Notes under the pieces: generated by a model | Told to the model about the DNA's origin: nothing | Seen by the model: the letters and a program-made list of their open reading frames with translations, nothing else | The model's database searches: none | Translations under genes and position numbers: made by a program | Source of the DNA: an uncultured Eubacteriales bacterium | Lineage (GTDB): Bacteria > Bacillota > Clostridia > Oscillospirales > Ruminococcaceae | Reading direction: 5' to 3' | Length of the DNA stretch: 64,000 nt | Assembly: GCA_900319075.1 (NCBI GenBank) | Contig: ONMZ01000002.1 | Location: forward strand, 44,279 to 108,278 | Shown: positions 54,013-62,624 of the stretch, in pieces | Position numbering within the stretch: position 1 is the stretch's first letter | How the letters are laid out: the number at the start of each line of letters is the position of its first letter

Positions 54013-54629
54013 TTTGTACCTCCCAATAGCTGCATCACGCAGGAATAAATGATCTCATAGATGCTGTGCATTTTAAATTCGATTTTTGCCTCATGTATGG
54101 CATCAAGTTGTTTTTGCGTTGCCACCGAATACGGATAGACCCCGAAAAGGAAAGGGAAGAATACGAAAATAAAGCTCTCACAGTCGTTATGAGGAAAAAA
54201 CTTTTTGAGGCAGGCTCTGACTGAATCAAGTGACGCACCGTAAGCGACTTTAAACTCTGTAAGCCTTTCGGGACGTGAATTTTCTTCCATATCATAATGA
54301 TTCATAGCAAGCAGCTTCAAAAGCTGCTCATGGCTTTCAAGAGAACGGGCAACAGCTGATGCAAAGCCGTCGGCAGACATGGTTTCATTTTCATTTGCAA
54401 GTTTGTTCATTTCCTCTGCCCAGCATTCATATTCACGCTGCATGAGAGCAAGGAATATTTCCTCTTTGGTCTGAAAATAGTTATAAACAGAGGTCCTTGT
54501 AAATGAGGTAACATTACCTATATCCTTTATTGTGATATCTTTGAAACTCATGGTACGGTAGAGCATTTCACAGGCATTTACGATCTCTTCTCTGCGTGAA
54601 GCAGTCAGCTCAGCGGATCCTTTGGGCAT
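54009..54629 (-). CDS. TetR-family regulator of the reductase
   Basis: A 206-aa TetR protein; HTH near 10-55 (VNACEMLYRTMSFKDITIKDIGNVTSFTRTSVYNYFQTKEEI) and a C-terminal TetR_C domain (FFPHNDCESFIFVFFPFLFGVYPY). It is first in an operon with the reductase (4-nt overlap) and is followed by a strong promoter with two palindromic operators, implying autorepression. RBS GAAGGAGAG. Confidence 0.92.
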   Translation of the reverse strand: MPKGSAELTASRREEIVNACEMLYRTMSFKDITIKDIGNVTSFTRTSVYNYFQTKEEIFLALMQREYECWAEEMNKLANENETMSADGFASAVARSLESHEQLLKLLAMNHYDMEENSRPERLTEFKVAYGASLDSVRACLKKFFPHNDCESFIFVFFPFLFGVYPYSVATQKQLDAIHEAKIEFKMHSIYEIIYSCVMQLLGGTK

Positions 54630-54653
54630 AGCTATCTCTCCTTCGATTTATTC

Positions 54654-54703
54654 TGACATCGTGTCATTATAGATATTATATCACTATTCTGACACTGTGT
54701 CAA
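54654..54703 (-). promoter_or_regulatory. Promoter with two copies of a TGACACNNTGTCA-type operator
   Basis: Minus strand: perfect TTGACA (54698-54703), 17-nt spacer, perfect TATAAT (54675-54680). Two 13-bp palindromes, TGACACAGTGTCA (54690-54702) over the -35/spacer and TGACACGATGTCA (54654-54666) just after the start, each followed by GAATA, form a direct repeat of operators 36 nt apart. Confidence 0.8.
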
Positions 54704-54913
54704 TAAACTGCTTGAAGATCATACTAAAATCGCTGTATTGTACAATTGATGAGGCGATTATTTGGTGTGGTTGACTAAATGTGTAAGAGCGTTCTTAAAG
54801 ACAATTTGTAATTATAAAACATACGAAAAGATCATTCCCCACACAGCTCGGAAAAATGCCCGGGTCAGGTGCCCCTATGCAAGATTTCTGTCCATGTTTT
54901 TTTGCCGGGCGTA

Positions 54914-54942
54914 TTGAAAAACGGGGCAGTGAGTGGTATAAT
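54914..54942 (+). promoter_or_regulatory. Promoter of the patatin gene
   Basis: TTGAAA (54914-54919), 17-nt spacer, perfect TATAAT (54937-54942). The preceding 54710-54910 stretch shows no gene. Confidence 0.65.
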
Positions 54943-54976
54943 AATACTCAGAATACGATCAGAAAGCGATGATATA

Positions 54977-55876
54977 ATGGTTAAAAAGGTATACAAACAT
55001 CTTGACAAGCTCCCTAAAGGCAGGGCAAGCGATAAGCTGACAAACGGCTGTCTCGTTCTTGAAGGCGGCGGCTGGAAGGGACTTTATACTGTCGGCGTAC
55101 TTGACTGTCTGATGATGAACGATATAAACTTCACATCTGTTGTGGGCTGTTCGGCAGGAGCGTTATCTGCCATAGGCTATGTTTCGGGACAAATAGGATG
55201 GGGCGCAAGAATAGACCTTACCTACCGCCACGATCCCAACTACTGCGGCATCGGTGCAATAAAAAGAGACGGCGGTGTCACAGGATTTACATACCTGTTC
55301 AAGAAAATAATCAAAGACCTTCCCCTTGATAAGAAACGCCTATGTGACCCTTCACGCAGATTAGCGGTGAGTGCAACAAATCTTGTGACCGGTAAGGCAG
55401 AATACTTTGAAAAGGGCAAATGTAACCTTACAAAAGCGATACAGGCATCTGCAACTGTGCCTTATGTTTCAAAGCCTGTGATGATAAAGGGCGTACCGTA
55501 TCTTGACGGCGGCTGTGCCGAAAAGATACCATTCCCATGGTCTGAACAGTCGGGAGAAAAAAAGGTGATGGTAGTTCGTACAAGAGAGCTTTCATTCCGC
55601 AGAAAACCCGGTATGCCGGGGCTTGCAAAAATAATGTACCGTAAATATCCCAATCTGCTGGAGAGTATGGGAAAAGCCAATGAGAACTTCAACGAAATGG
55701 TGCAAATGCTTGAAGAAAAGTCTGAAAACGGGGAGATATTCCTGATAGCACCCTCAAAGCCTGTTAAGGTCAAACGATTTGACGGGGATATGGATAAACT
55801 CGCCGCACTTTACTGGCTTGGGTATAATGATATGAAAGAAAGGCTCCCACAGCTGAGAGCTTATCTTGAAAAGTAA
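54977..55876 (+). CDS. Patatin-like phospholipase
   Basis: A 299-aa serine lipid acyl hydrolase of the RssA/YjjU type. It has the oxyanion GGGWKG at 30-35, the nucleophile Ser59 in GCSAG, and the catalytic Asp177 in LDGGCAEK, so a Ser-Asp dyad is intact. The start is the ATG at 54977, in the promoter-proximal position; an upstream frame from 54869 is only leader. Monocistronic, ended by a hairpin. Confidence 0.93.
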   Translation: MVKKVYKHLDKLPKGRASDKLTNGCLVLEGGGWKGLYTVGVLDCLMMNDINFTSVVGCSAGALSAIGYVSGQIGWGARIDLTYRHDPNYCGIGAIKRDGGVTGFTYLFKKIIKDLPLDKKRLCDPSRRLAVSATNLVTGKAEYFEKGKCNLTKAIQASATVPYVSKPVMIKGVPYLDGGCAEKIPFPWSEQSGEKKVMVVRTRELSFRRKPGMPGLAKIMYRKYPNLLESMGKANENFNEMVQMLEEKSENGEIFLIAPSKPVKVKRFDGDMDKLAALYWLGYNDMKERLPQLRAYLEK

Positions 55877-55914
55877 ATAATGAACATTAAAAAGTATCAT
55901 CTTTATAGAATAAA

Positions 55915-55945
55915 GAAAGGACGGTTTTTACGCCGTCCTTTTTCT
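55915..55945 (+). terminator. Terminator between patatin and GNAT genes
   Basis: AAAGGACGG-TTTTTACG-CCGTCCTTT with T and A runs on both sides; serves both strands. Confidence 0.85.
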
Positions 55946-55974
55946 TTGTAAAAATATTAGTGATAAATCTTTCT

Positions 55975-56427
55975 TTACAGCTTATACTGCATAAAATTCT
56001 TGTTGTGGGTAAATCCGAATGCTGTATACAGCTTCACACCCATATCCGACGCAGTGATCTGAACTGTGCCGCAGCCGTAGTTTCTTGCCTCGTCTACTAC
56101 ACGCTTTAAAAGCTCGCTTGCGATACCTTTGCGCCTGTATTGTTTATCGGTAAACATACTCGACAAAAGCCCTATCTTACCGCTGGGGCAGCCAAAATAG
56201 GGAGGCTTTTCAACAAATGACATTCCGCTTGTGCCGATTATCCTGTCGCCGTCAAATGCGAGCCAGGCGGTAAAAGTGTTGTCAGCCATATGCCGCAAGT
56301 AATAGTCTTTCAGCGGTGCAAAAAGGTCTATATCATCATCTGCGCCTTCTTCACGAAGCTGCGCTATACGCATATTGATAAATGTGTCCAGATAAGCCAA
56401 GGTGAGCTTTTTATATGTGATATTCAT
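55975..56427 (-). CDS. GNAT-family N-acetyltransferase
   Basis: A 150-aa acetyltransferase with the acetyl-CoA loop QYRRKGIASELLKRVV near 95 and the usual GAA-type C-terminal end (LYTAFGFTHNKNFMQYKL). Acceptor unknown. Stand-alone and 42 nt downstream of the SDR gene on the minus strand, so perhaps in one transcript with it. Confidence 0.9.
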   Translation of the reverse strand: MNITYKKLTLAYLDTFINMRIAQLREEGADDDIDLFAPLKDYYLRHMADNTFTAWLAFDGDRIIGTSGMSFVEKPPYFGCPSGKIGLLSSMFTDKQYRRKGIASELLKRVVDEARNYGCGTVQITASDMGVKLYTAFGFTHNKNFMQYKL

Positions 56428-56469
56428 TTTGGTGATACCTTCTGTTTATTACCTATCTTTTTGGCAGTT

Positions 56470-57213
56470 TTAGTACGGCGCCGGGATTTGCTGTGCAGCA
56501 TTTACAGCCGTTTGAAGATCCATTGCGGAAAAATCCTGAGCCCTGAAAAGTCTGCCCGACAGCTTATCGTTTGTCAGAGCGCCTACTATTATGCCCGGAA
56601 GAGCGCTTTCAGGGGAATTAGGAGCTTTCTCACCCCCAAGATCGGTCCTGCACCAACCCGGATCAACAAGGTTTATGCAAACGTCTGTGCCGTTTACCGT
56701 GTGTCCAAGGTCGATAGTGATCTTGTCAAGAGCCGCCTTGCTTGCAGAATAACCGGCTTGTTCAGGCTCAAGGGCAATGCCGCTTGTGGTGTTTACGATC
56801 CTTCCGAAGCCTTTTTTGATCATCTTTGGCATAAAGTGATAACAAATAACCGCAGGTGCAATTGTGTTTATATTAAAGCTGATTGTGAAATCATCAACAG
56901 GGGTAGAGAAATACTCGGTGCGGTATCCTATCTGAAGTCCTGCATTGTTGAGAACTATGTCCACATCCACTGCGAAAGAATCTATCTGCGAAAGCATTGC
57001 TTTTACAGCGTCTATGTCTGAAAGCTCGCAGGCAACAGCCTTTGTTTGGACTCCGAACTGCGCCAGCTCATCACATATTTTTTGTGAGCCTTCCATCGTC
57101 CTGCTGTGAACGATAATGTTACAGCCAAGCTTAGCCATTTGTATTGCAGCAAGTCTGCCAAGTCCTCTGGTGGCACCTGTTATAAACACCCATTTATTTT
57201 TAACGTCTAACAT
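56470..57213 (-). CDS. Short-chain dehydrogenase/reductase
   Basis: A 247-aa classical SDR with the NAD(P) motif TGATRGLG near 12, NNAG near 88, catalytic Ser, and YSASK near 155. Substrate unknown. It lies 14 nt downstream of the iron alcohol dehydrogenase on the same strand, so the two likely act on the same metabolism. Confidence 0.93.
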   Translation of the reverse strand: MLDVKNKWVFITGATRGLGRLAAIQMAKLGCNIIVHSRTMEGSQKICDELAQFGVQTKAVACELSDIDAVKAMLSQIDSFAVDVDIVLNNAGLQIGYRTEYFSTPVDDFTISFNINTIAPAVICYHFMPKMIKKGFGRIVNTTSGIALEPEQAGYSASKAALDKITIDLGHTVNGTDVCINLVDPGWCRTDLGGEKAPNSPESALPGIIVGALTNDKLSGRLFRAQDFSAMDLQTAVNAAQQIPAPY

Positions 57214-57227
57214 AATGTCCCCCGATC

Positions 57228-58406
57228 TTATAATTCAGCGTTTGCAGCAATGGTAAGAATGCTGCATACATCATCTCTTGACAGATCTACAAAACCTTTT
57301 CTTACGCCGTTTATCTTCATGTTATCCGCAAGCGTAGGTATATCCTCCGGCTTTGCGCCAAGCTCTTTGAAGTTTATTGGCATACCTATGCTGTGAAGGA
57401 ATCTTCTGAACGCTTTAATGCCCTCAACAGCAGTCCGCTGTGGATCTTCAAAGTCCATTGAGCAGCCAAAAACTCTGGTTGCCATCTGTGCAAATCTCAT
57501 AACGTTGTGTTTGTATACAAACTCCATCCATGCAGGCATAACAACAGCCAGACCTGCACCGTGGGCACAGTCGTAAAGTCCCGAAAGCTCATGCTCGATT
57601 CCGTGGCTGTTCCAGTCCTGGCTTCTGCCAACGCCTACTATATCGTTGTGAGCAACTGTACCTGCCCACATGATGTTTGCTCGTGCCTGATAGTTGTCCG
57701 GCTGAGCAATAACTCTTGGCACTTCCTTTATCATTGTGAGAAGGACAGCTTCACAGAGCCTGTCTGTGATCTCCACCTCAGGTGTGTTTGTAAAGTATCT
57801 TTCAAAAACGTGGGCCATGATATCTGTTGCACCGCAGGCGGTCTGATAAGCGGGAAGCGTACAGGTAAGCTTTGGGTCGAGTATTGAGAATACAGGTCTT
57901 ATCAGATCCGAGCCTGTTCCTCTTTTGACCATTCCCTCTTCCTTTGTTATGACCGAAGAAGGGGAGCCTTCGCTTCCGGCAGCGGCGATAGTGAGTATCG
58001 AAGCCACAGGCAAAGCTTTTTTTATTACAGCTTTTCCGCTGTAAAAGTCCCAGAAATCTCCTTCGTAGCAAACGCCTGCCGCAATGGCTTTTGAGCTGTC
58101 GATGACCGAGCCTCCGCCCACAGCGATTATAAGATCCACACTCTCTTTTTTGCAGATGTCTATTCCCTCATAAACAAGTGTATCTCTTGGGTTTGGCTTA
58201 ACTCCGCCAAGCTCTGTATGAGCTATCCCGGCATTGTCAAGTGATCGTGTCACCCTGTCAATAAGTCCGGACCTTACTGCAGAACCCGAGCCGTAATGTA
58301 CAAGCACCTTTGTGGCACCGTACTTTTTAGCAAGCTCTCCGCATTCGTCCTCTCTGTCCTGTCCGAAAACAAAGTGTGTGGGACTGTAAAAATCAAAATT
58401 TTCCAT
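57228..58406 (-). CDS. Iron-containing alcohol dehydrogenase (BdhA/YqhD type)
   Basis: A 392-aa group III dehydrogenase. It has FVFGQDRE near the start, the NAD(P) GGGSVIDSSKA motif near 97, and the metal-binding histidines in the HGIEHELSGLYDCAHGAGLAVVMP region near 265-285, all conserved. Probably reduces butyraldehyde or a related aldehyde; the NADPH or NADH preference is unclear. RBS AGGAGGCG before ATG. Followed by SDR and GNAT genes. Confidence 0.93.
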   Translation of the reverse strand: MENFDFYSPTHFVFGQDREDECGELAKKYGATKVLVHYGSGSAVRSGLIDRVTRSLDNAGIAHTELGGVKPNPRDTLVYEGIDICKKESVDLIIAVGGGSVIDSSKAIAAGVCYEGDFWDFYSGKAVIKKALPVASILTIAAAGSEGSPSSVITKEEGMVKRGTGSDLIRPVFSILDPKLTCTLPAYQTACGATDIMAHVFERYFTNTPEVEITDRLCEAVLLTMIKEVPRVIAQPDNYQARANIMWAGTVAHNDIVGVGRSQDWNSHGIEHELSGLYDCAHGAGLAVVMPAWMEFVYKHNVMRFAQMATRVFGCSMDFEDPQRTAVEGIKAFRRFLHSIGMPINFKELGAKPEDIPTLADNMKINGVRKGFVDLSRDDVCSILTIAANAEL

Positions 58407-58460
58407 GAATACGCCTCCTTTGTAAAATAATGGTCCATTTTACGAGCGGTTATAAAAACA

Positions 58461-58493
58461 GACCGGACCATTAAAAGATCCGGTCTGGATAAA
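58461..58493 (-). terminator. Terminator of the tail-anchored gene
   Basis: On the minus strand CCAGACCGGA-TCTTTTAATGG-TCCGGTCTG followed by TTTTTATAA. Confidence 0.85.
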
Positions 58494-58504
58494 CCTTATT
58501 TGGT

Positions 58505-60367
58505 TTAAAGCACGTTACCTATGTAAAGCAGGAACAGAAGCAAAATAACCAAGAAGAGAATAATGATGAATTTTATCATCGCAATGCTTCTCTTTTTCTC
58601 CTTAGCCTTATGGCTCTGATACTCGTAAACGGCATCCTGCTTAAACTGTTGTGTAAACTTTGTAGGAGAGATAGGATTGAGCATATCGTCAATGTTTATG
58701 CCCTTATACTTCTCAGCCATGATCTTCTTTGGATCTGTCTCGTTAGGATCAAGCTCATAGAACGAGTTTGAAGTAAGAAGCTTTTTATCCATCTTCTTCT
58801 CGTTTATAGCGTCCATTTCAAGAGCAGGTTCTGCGCCTGCAACACCAAGAGCATCGCCATTATCGTAAATGTGGGAAGTGTCAACGCCCTTCATGGTCTC
58901 CGCTCTGTTGGAACGAAGCATCTTGATAAGTGCGTTGGTGTAGAGGTTTTCCTCCTCTTCCTCTTCTTCCTCAACATCGATCTGCGGTTCTTCAACCTGA
59001 TCTACAAGATCGGCAAGAGACCTTGTGTTCTTCTTGAAGCTTCCCTTTGGAACGACATGTGTTCCCGTATCCATGGTAGGAAGTGTCTTTTTCTTTGTCA
59101 CCGGTACAGACTGAGCAAGAACAGGTGTCTGATCTGCGCTTGTAAGTGAGCTTGTAGGCTGAGCAGCGCCGTTCTTTGGTGGTATCTTGACTTTATGCCT
59201 TCTTGTAGGAATGAGCATCTCACCATCTTCGTCCACCTCAGGTTCAGGCTGTACGATCTGTGACGGTGGAGGAGCGACCGGCTTTGCAGCAGCCGGAGAC
59301 GGTGTAATAGGTACCTGCGGCTGTGTCTGCTCCTCAGCAGTTTCATCGCTCTTAGCAGGTTCCTCGCTCTTAGGAACGATATTAGCAGCCGGTCTGAGAG
59401 GCTGCTTGGGCGGGATAGGCTTGATCTTTTCAAGCTGATCTGCCTCCGGAGGAGCAGGCTCTGTGTGATCCGGCTCCGGCGGGATAATATCACTCATATC
59501 CGCAGGAGCTTTATCACCTACGATATATGCTGCGGAGATAGATGAGGTGCTTGTATCAAAGCTGTTGGACTCAACTGCCTCTGTGTCAGTTTTGAAGCTG
59601 ACCATATGACCCTGAGCAACATCGAAATATTCCTCACCGTCTTTAACGGCTATCTTCAGAAGAGGAGGCTCTTCGCCGGGCTTAGGAAGGTTAGCCTGCG
59701 GGATCTCAACAAACTCAAACTCTTCGTCAACATCAACTCCTGCGATCTTGAGTATCTCCGTTGCGGTGGAGCACCTCATGGAACCTCTGACCATTTCCTT
59801 TATAGGAAGCAGGATAATGTCACAGAATGTTGCGTAAAGTGTTCTGAGAGTTGAAACCTTGTCTCCGGGCATATTCTCAGGGAAACGATGGTCAAACAGC
59901 TTTCCCCACTGATCCGGAGTTGAGATTATCATGCTGTCTATATGCTTGCAAAGAAGTATCCACAACTCGTGCTCTTCAAAGCTTCTGTCGTTTGTGATGA
60001 GCCACATATAGCATCTCAGGAAACAGTCGTAGCAGGTAATATCACGCAGGTTAAGCATGATATCGTCAACATTCAGCGGTGCAGAGAACTGCTCGCTTGA
60101 ATAAGCAAAGCATCTGTAACCGTTGCTGGCGATTTTTGCATAAGCCGTTTTAAGATCACCTACGCCTCTTTCAAAAGGCGGAAGTGAACCGTCAAAATCA
60201 AAATCAGTCTTGTACTGGCTTATAGTGCCACCTTCAGCCATAGCAATGAGCTTGTCATACAGCTCTGTGATCTTCTCCGCAGGAGTATCAACAGCTGTTC
60301 CAAGTACTCTGAATGGGTTAAAGGTGAAAAGCTCTGTAGCGGTTACTCCAAGTTTCAAGTTTGGCAA
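58505..60367 (-). CDS. Tail-anchored 620-aa protein with Pro-rich region
   Basis: No family recognised. Residues 1 to about 70 begin NPFRVLGTAVDTPAEKITELYDKLIAM, which reads like a degenerate J-domain-like helix set but lacks HPD. Residues to about 230 form a helical domain rich in Cys and Trp. Residues 280-500 are Pro/Glu-rich and probably disordered, with an acidic run near 467. A single TM helix ends at the C-terminus (about 597-617), so it is tail-anchored with the bulk in the cytoplasm. Start is TTG at 60367, after AGGAGGG. Divergent from the 60813 gene. Confidence 0.75.
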   Translation of the reverse strand: MPNLKLGVTATELFTFNPFRVLGTAVDTPAEKITELYDKLIAMAEGGTISQYKTDFDFDGSLPPFERGVGDLKTAYAKIASNGYRCFAYSSEQFSAPLNVDDIMLNLRDITCYDCFLRCYMWLITNDRSFEEHELWILLCKHIDSMIISTPDQWGKLFDHRFPENMPGDKVSTLRTLYATFCDIILLPIKEMVRGSMRCSTATEILKIAGVDVDEEFEFVEIPQANLPKPGEEPPLLKIAVKDGEEYFDVAQGHMVSFKTDTEAVESNSFDTSTSSISAAYIVGDKAPADMSDIIPPEPDHTEPAPPEADQLEKIKPIPPKQPLRPAANIVPKSEEPAKSDETAEEQTQPQVPITPSPAAAKPVAPPPSQIVQPEPEVDEDGEMLIPTRRHKVKIPPKNGAAQPTSSLTSADQTPVLAQSVPVTKKKTLPTMDTGTHVVPKGSFKKNTRSLADLVDQVEEPQIDVEEEEEEEENLYTNALIKMLRSNRAETMKGVDTSHIYDNGDALGVAGAEPALEMDAINEKKMDKKLLTSNSFYELDPNETDPKKIMAEKYKGINIDDMLNPISPTKFTQQFKQDAVYEYQSHKAKEKKRSIAMIKFIIILFLVILLLFLLYIGNVL

Positions 60368-60646
60368 CTAAAAGCCCTCCTTTTTTCTTTCGTAATTACT
60401 TCATTTGCCGCTGTATATTCCAAGCTTTACACTGACAAAATGCCAGCATACCATCCGGTTTATAAATTTCAAAAATTTAAAAAAAGGCATAATTTGCTCA
60501 AAAGTATACAACTTTATGTTATTATAACAAATTCTTTTCGTTCATATATCAACAAAATAATAATATTCTATGTATAGATAATGAATGTGTAACGTAATGC
60601 ACAAAAAAGGCGTTAAAAATTATACAGCCTGTTATCGTTAAAGTAT

Positions 60647-60675
60647 TTGCAATTTCATGCAAAATATAGTATAAT
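60647..60675 (+). promoter_or_regulatory. Promoter of the 60813 gene group
   Basis: TTGCAA (60647-60652), 17-nt spacer, perfect TATAAT (60670-60675). Confidence 0.7.
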
Positions 60676-60684
60676 GTAATAGAA

Positions 60685-60780
60685 TAAATGCGTATATGTG
60701 GATATTGTTTGCTTACTGTGTTCACAATATATAGTTTTTGACGACCTCTCCGGGTCAACATACAGACGCATTTTTCAAAC
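60685..60780 (+). ncRNA. Structured 5' leader with three-way-junction appearance
   Basis: AATGCGT (about 60686-60692) can pair with ACGCATT (about 60768-60774). Inside are two hairpins: ATATTGT/ACAATAT (about 60702-60731) and GACC-TCTCC-GGGTC (about 60742-60756). The right arm is followed directly by TTTTT, so the outer stem could act as a terminator. The RBS of the downstream gene follows at about 60800. No known riboswitch class was recognised. Confidence 0.4.
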
Positions 60781-60812
60781 AGCTCCCCAAATCATAATCG
60801 GAGGTAAAATTT

Positions 60813-61520
60813 ATGGGATTATTCGGAAAGAAGAAAGAGGAGATCAAATCGCCGTCTGCGCCTGTGAACAAGGTAAATGCTGACGACATCTGGAATACGC
60901 CGGTAAAGAAAAAGGAGACCGTTTCCGTAAAGGAGTCAAAATATGACGATGCCAGGGAGGAAGTAGTTGAGGGTGTAACGCCTGTTGACCCCGAGGTACT
61001 TAAAAAGAACATGGCAGAGCTTGATAAGTTCGTTGAAGAGCGTGATGCTCGTCCGGCGGTTACATACCATGATTTTGATACCGACCCTGTTCATCAGGAC
61101 GAGGTAACAAAGGCTCAGGAGGGCTTTGAAAAAGACTATGCCGTTTCTCATAAGGCATTTGTAGAGTCCCACAAGGAAGATATATCTGTTGCTAATCTTG
61201 AGGAGATCGACGATAAGCTTAAAGTGATGATCGAGGAGCATAATAATAAGCTTCATGAGCTTGAAACTATGGATTATGATTTTAAGACCGTATCCGATAG
61301 TGAGGTACAGGAGAAAATGGCTGATCTTCCTTATGCCCTTAAAGAGGAAGAGTATGAGCATTATAAAGATATTAAGGGAGTTACCGTGTCTCAGGACGAG
61401 GTGGATAAACTTGGGTCGATAGACCACAGCAACGATCCTGATGAGATCGGTGAGGTGACAGCCGAGCAGCTTGCTCAGGCAACCGACGAATTTGAAAAAA
61501 GCCGCCGGGACAAGAAATAA
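60813..61520 (+). CDS. Charged unknown protein, 235 aa
   Basis: No family recognised. Opens MGLFGKKKEEIKSPS, followed by highly charged, Glu/Asp/Lys-rich, probably helical and partly disordered sequence (coiled-coil-like ~95-160 with DDKLKVMIEEHNNKLHELE). Lacks TM and signal. Strong GGAGG before the ATG. It and the next gene have similar cytoplasmic character and are 27 nt apart. Confidence 0.7.
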   Translation: MGLFGKKKEEIKSPSAPVNKVNADDIWNTPVKKKETVSVKESKYDDAREEVVEGVTPVDPEVLKKNMAELDKFVEERDARPAVTYHDFDTDPVHQDEVTKAQEGFEKDYAVSHKAFVESHKEDISVANLEEIDDKLKVMIEEHNNKLHELETMDYDFKTVSDSEVQEKMADLPYALKEEEYEHYKDIKGVTVSQDEVDKLGSIDHSNDPDEIGEVTAEQLAQATDEFEKSRRDKK

Positions 61521-61547
61521 GCATTTTATTTTTAGGAGAGACTTGAA

Positions 61548-62057
61548 TTGGAAATCAATACCGATAACGCAATAGTGAAGTTTTCAGCAAAGGGAAAACC
61601 GTTTCCTTATGATAAACTTTTCTATGAAACAGTGAATAAATATATTATGGAGTATAAAAACGCAAGACTGGATAAGCTTACCGAAAAGGATGCTTCAATA
61701 TGTCTTGCAAGGATCATAAGGAAGATGGAGGTCAACGACGTTCCTGTGCAGCAGTTCTTTAAGAAGGAACTTGACAGCTGGACCGATGAATCCAACTATC
61801 AGCGGGTGCTTAATCTTATCGACCTTATGGCAAAGGATATATTCTGCTGCTTTGACAAGAACAGAGACCTGCCCAACGGGGATTTTTGCCGTACTGACAG
61901 GATCTACTGTGTAAACAATGACGGCGAAAGGGACTATATCGTGTGCAACGATATGCATAAACTGGGTATGTTCAAGAAAGTCCCCACAGCCTATACTCTG
62001 TACTTTAATGAGCTTATGGAGCGCAATAAGCGTGGAATGTTGCCTAAGTCAAAATAA
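61548..62057 (+). CDS. Unknown cytoplasmic protein, 169 aa
   Basis: TTG start with AGGAGAG 7 nt upstream. The residues are mixed: an N-terminal FSAKGKPFPYDKLFYETVNKYI helix set, a middle DSWTDESNYQRVLNLIDLMAKDIFCCFDKN segment and a C-terminal helix. Four cysteines. No known motif. Between the charged protein and the cyclophilin (21-nt gap), so probably one transcript. Confidence 0.7.
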   Translation: MEINTDNAIVKFSAKGKPFPYDKLFYETVNKYIMEYKNARLDKLTEKDASICLARIIRKMEVNDVPVQQFFKKELDSWTDESNYQRVLNLIDLMAKDIFCCFDKNRDLPNGDFCRTDRIYCVNNDGERDYIVCNDMHKLGMFKKVPTAYTLYFNELMERNKRGMLPKSK

Positions 62058-62078
62058 CAGATCTGAAGGAGCACTGAA

Positions 62079-62549
62079 ATGGTTGTAATAGAAATGGAAA
62101 ACGGTAAGAAGATCAAGATCGAGCTTTATCCGGATAAAGCTCCCATAACCGTTGCAAACTTTGAAAAACTTGTTAACGAAGGCTTTTATAACGGACTTAC
62201 TTTCCATAGAGTTATAAGCGGCTTTATGATCCAGGGGGGAGATCCTCTTGGCAACGGTACAGGCGGCTCAAAGGAAAAGATAAAAGGCGAGTTTGCTTCA
62301 AACGGCGTGCCCAACGACATCAGACACGTCCGTGGCGTTCTGTCCATGGCAAGATCCATGAACCCTAACTCTGCAAGTTCTCAGTTCTTTATCATGCATA
62401 AGGACGCCCCGCACCTTGACGGTCAGTACGCTGCTTTCGGAAAGGTGGTCGAGGGGATCGATGTAGTTGATGAGATCGCATCTGTTGATACGGATTTTCG
62501 TGATAAACCGGTGGTTCCTCAGGTCATGAAGTCTGTGACCATTGAATAA
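62079..62549 (+). CDS. Peptidyl-prolyl cis-trans isomerase, cyclophilin type
   Basis: Accelerates proline isomerisation in protein folding. The 156-aa protein has the cyclophilin motifs FHRVISGFMIQGGDP near 45, SMARSMNPNSASSQFFI near 88, and HLDGQYAAFGKVV near 112; the catalytic Arg-Phe-Gln set is present. No signal peptide, so cytoplasmic. RBS AAGGAG before ATG. Confidence 0.96.
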   Translation: MVVIEMENGKKIKIELYPDKAPITVANFEKLVNEGFYNGLTFHRVISGFMIQGGDPLGNGTGGSKEKIKGEFASNGVPNDIRHVRGVLSMARSMNPNSASSQFFIMHKDAPHLDGQYAAFGKVVEGIDVVDEIASVDTDFRDKPVVPQVMKSVTIE

Positions 62550-62624
62550 ATAAACAGCCTGTCCTCTGTGAGATGTTCTTTCAGAGGATTTGTCATGCAA
62601 AAATAACTACGATTGGAAAATAGT

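Noticed and set aside
60685-60780. Purine riboswitch or c-di-GMP riboswitch
   Set aside because: Junction bases do not match the conserved loops of either class by eye.
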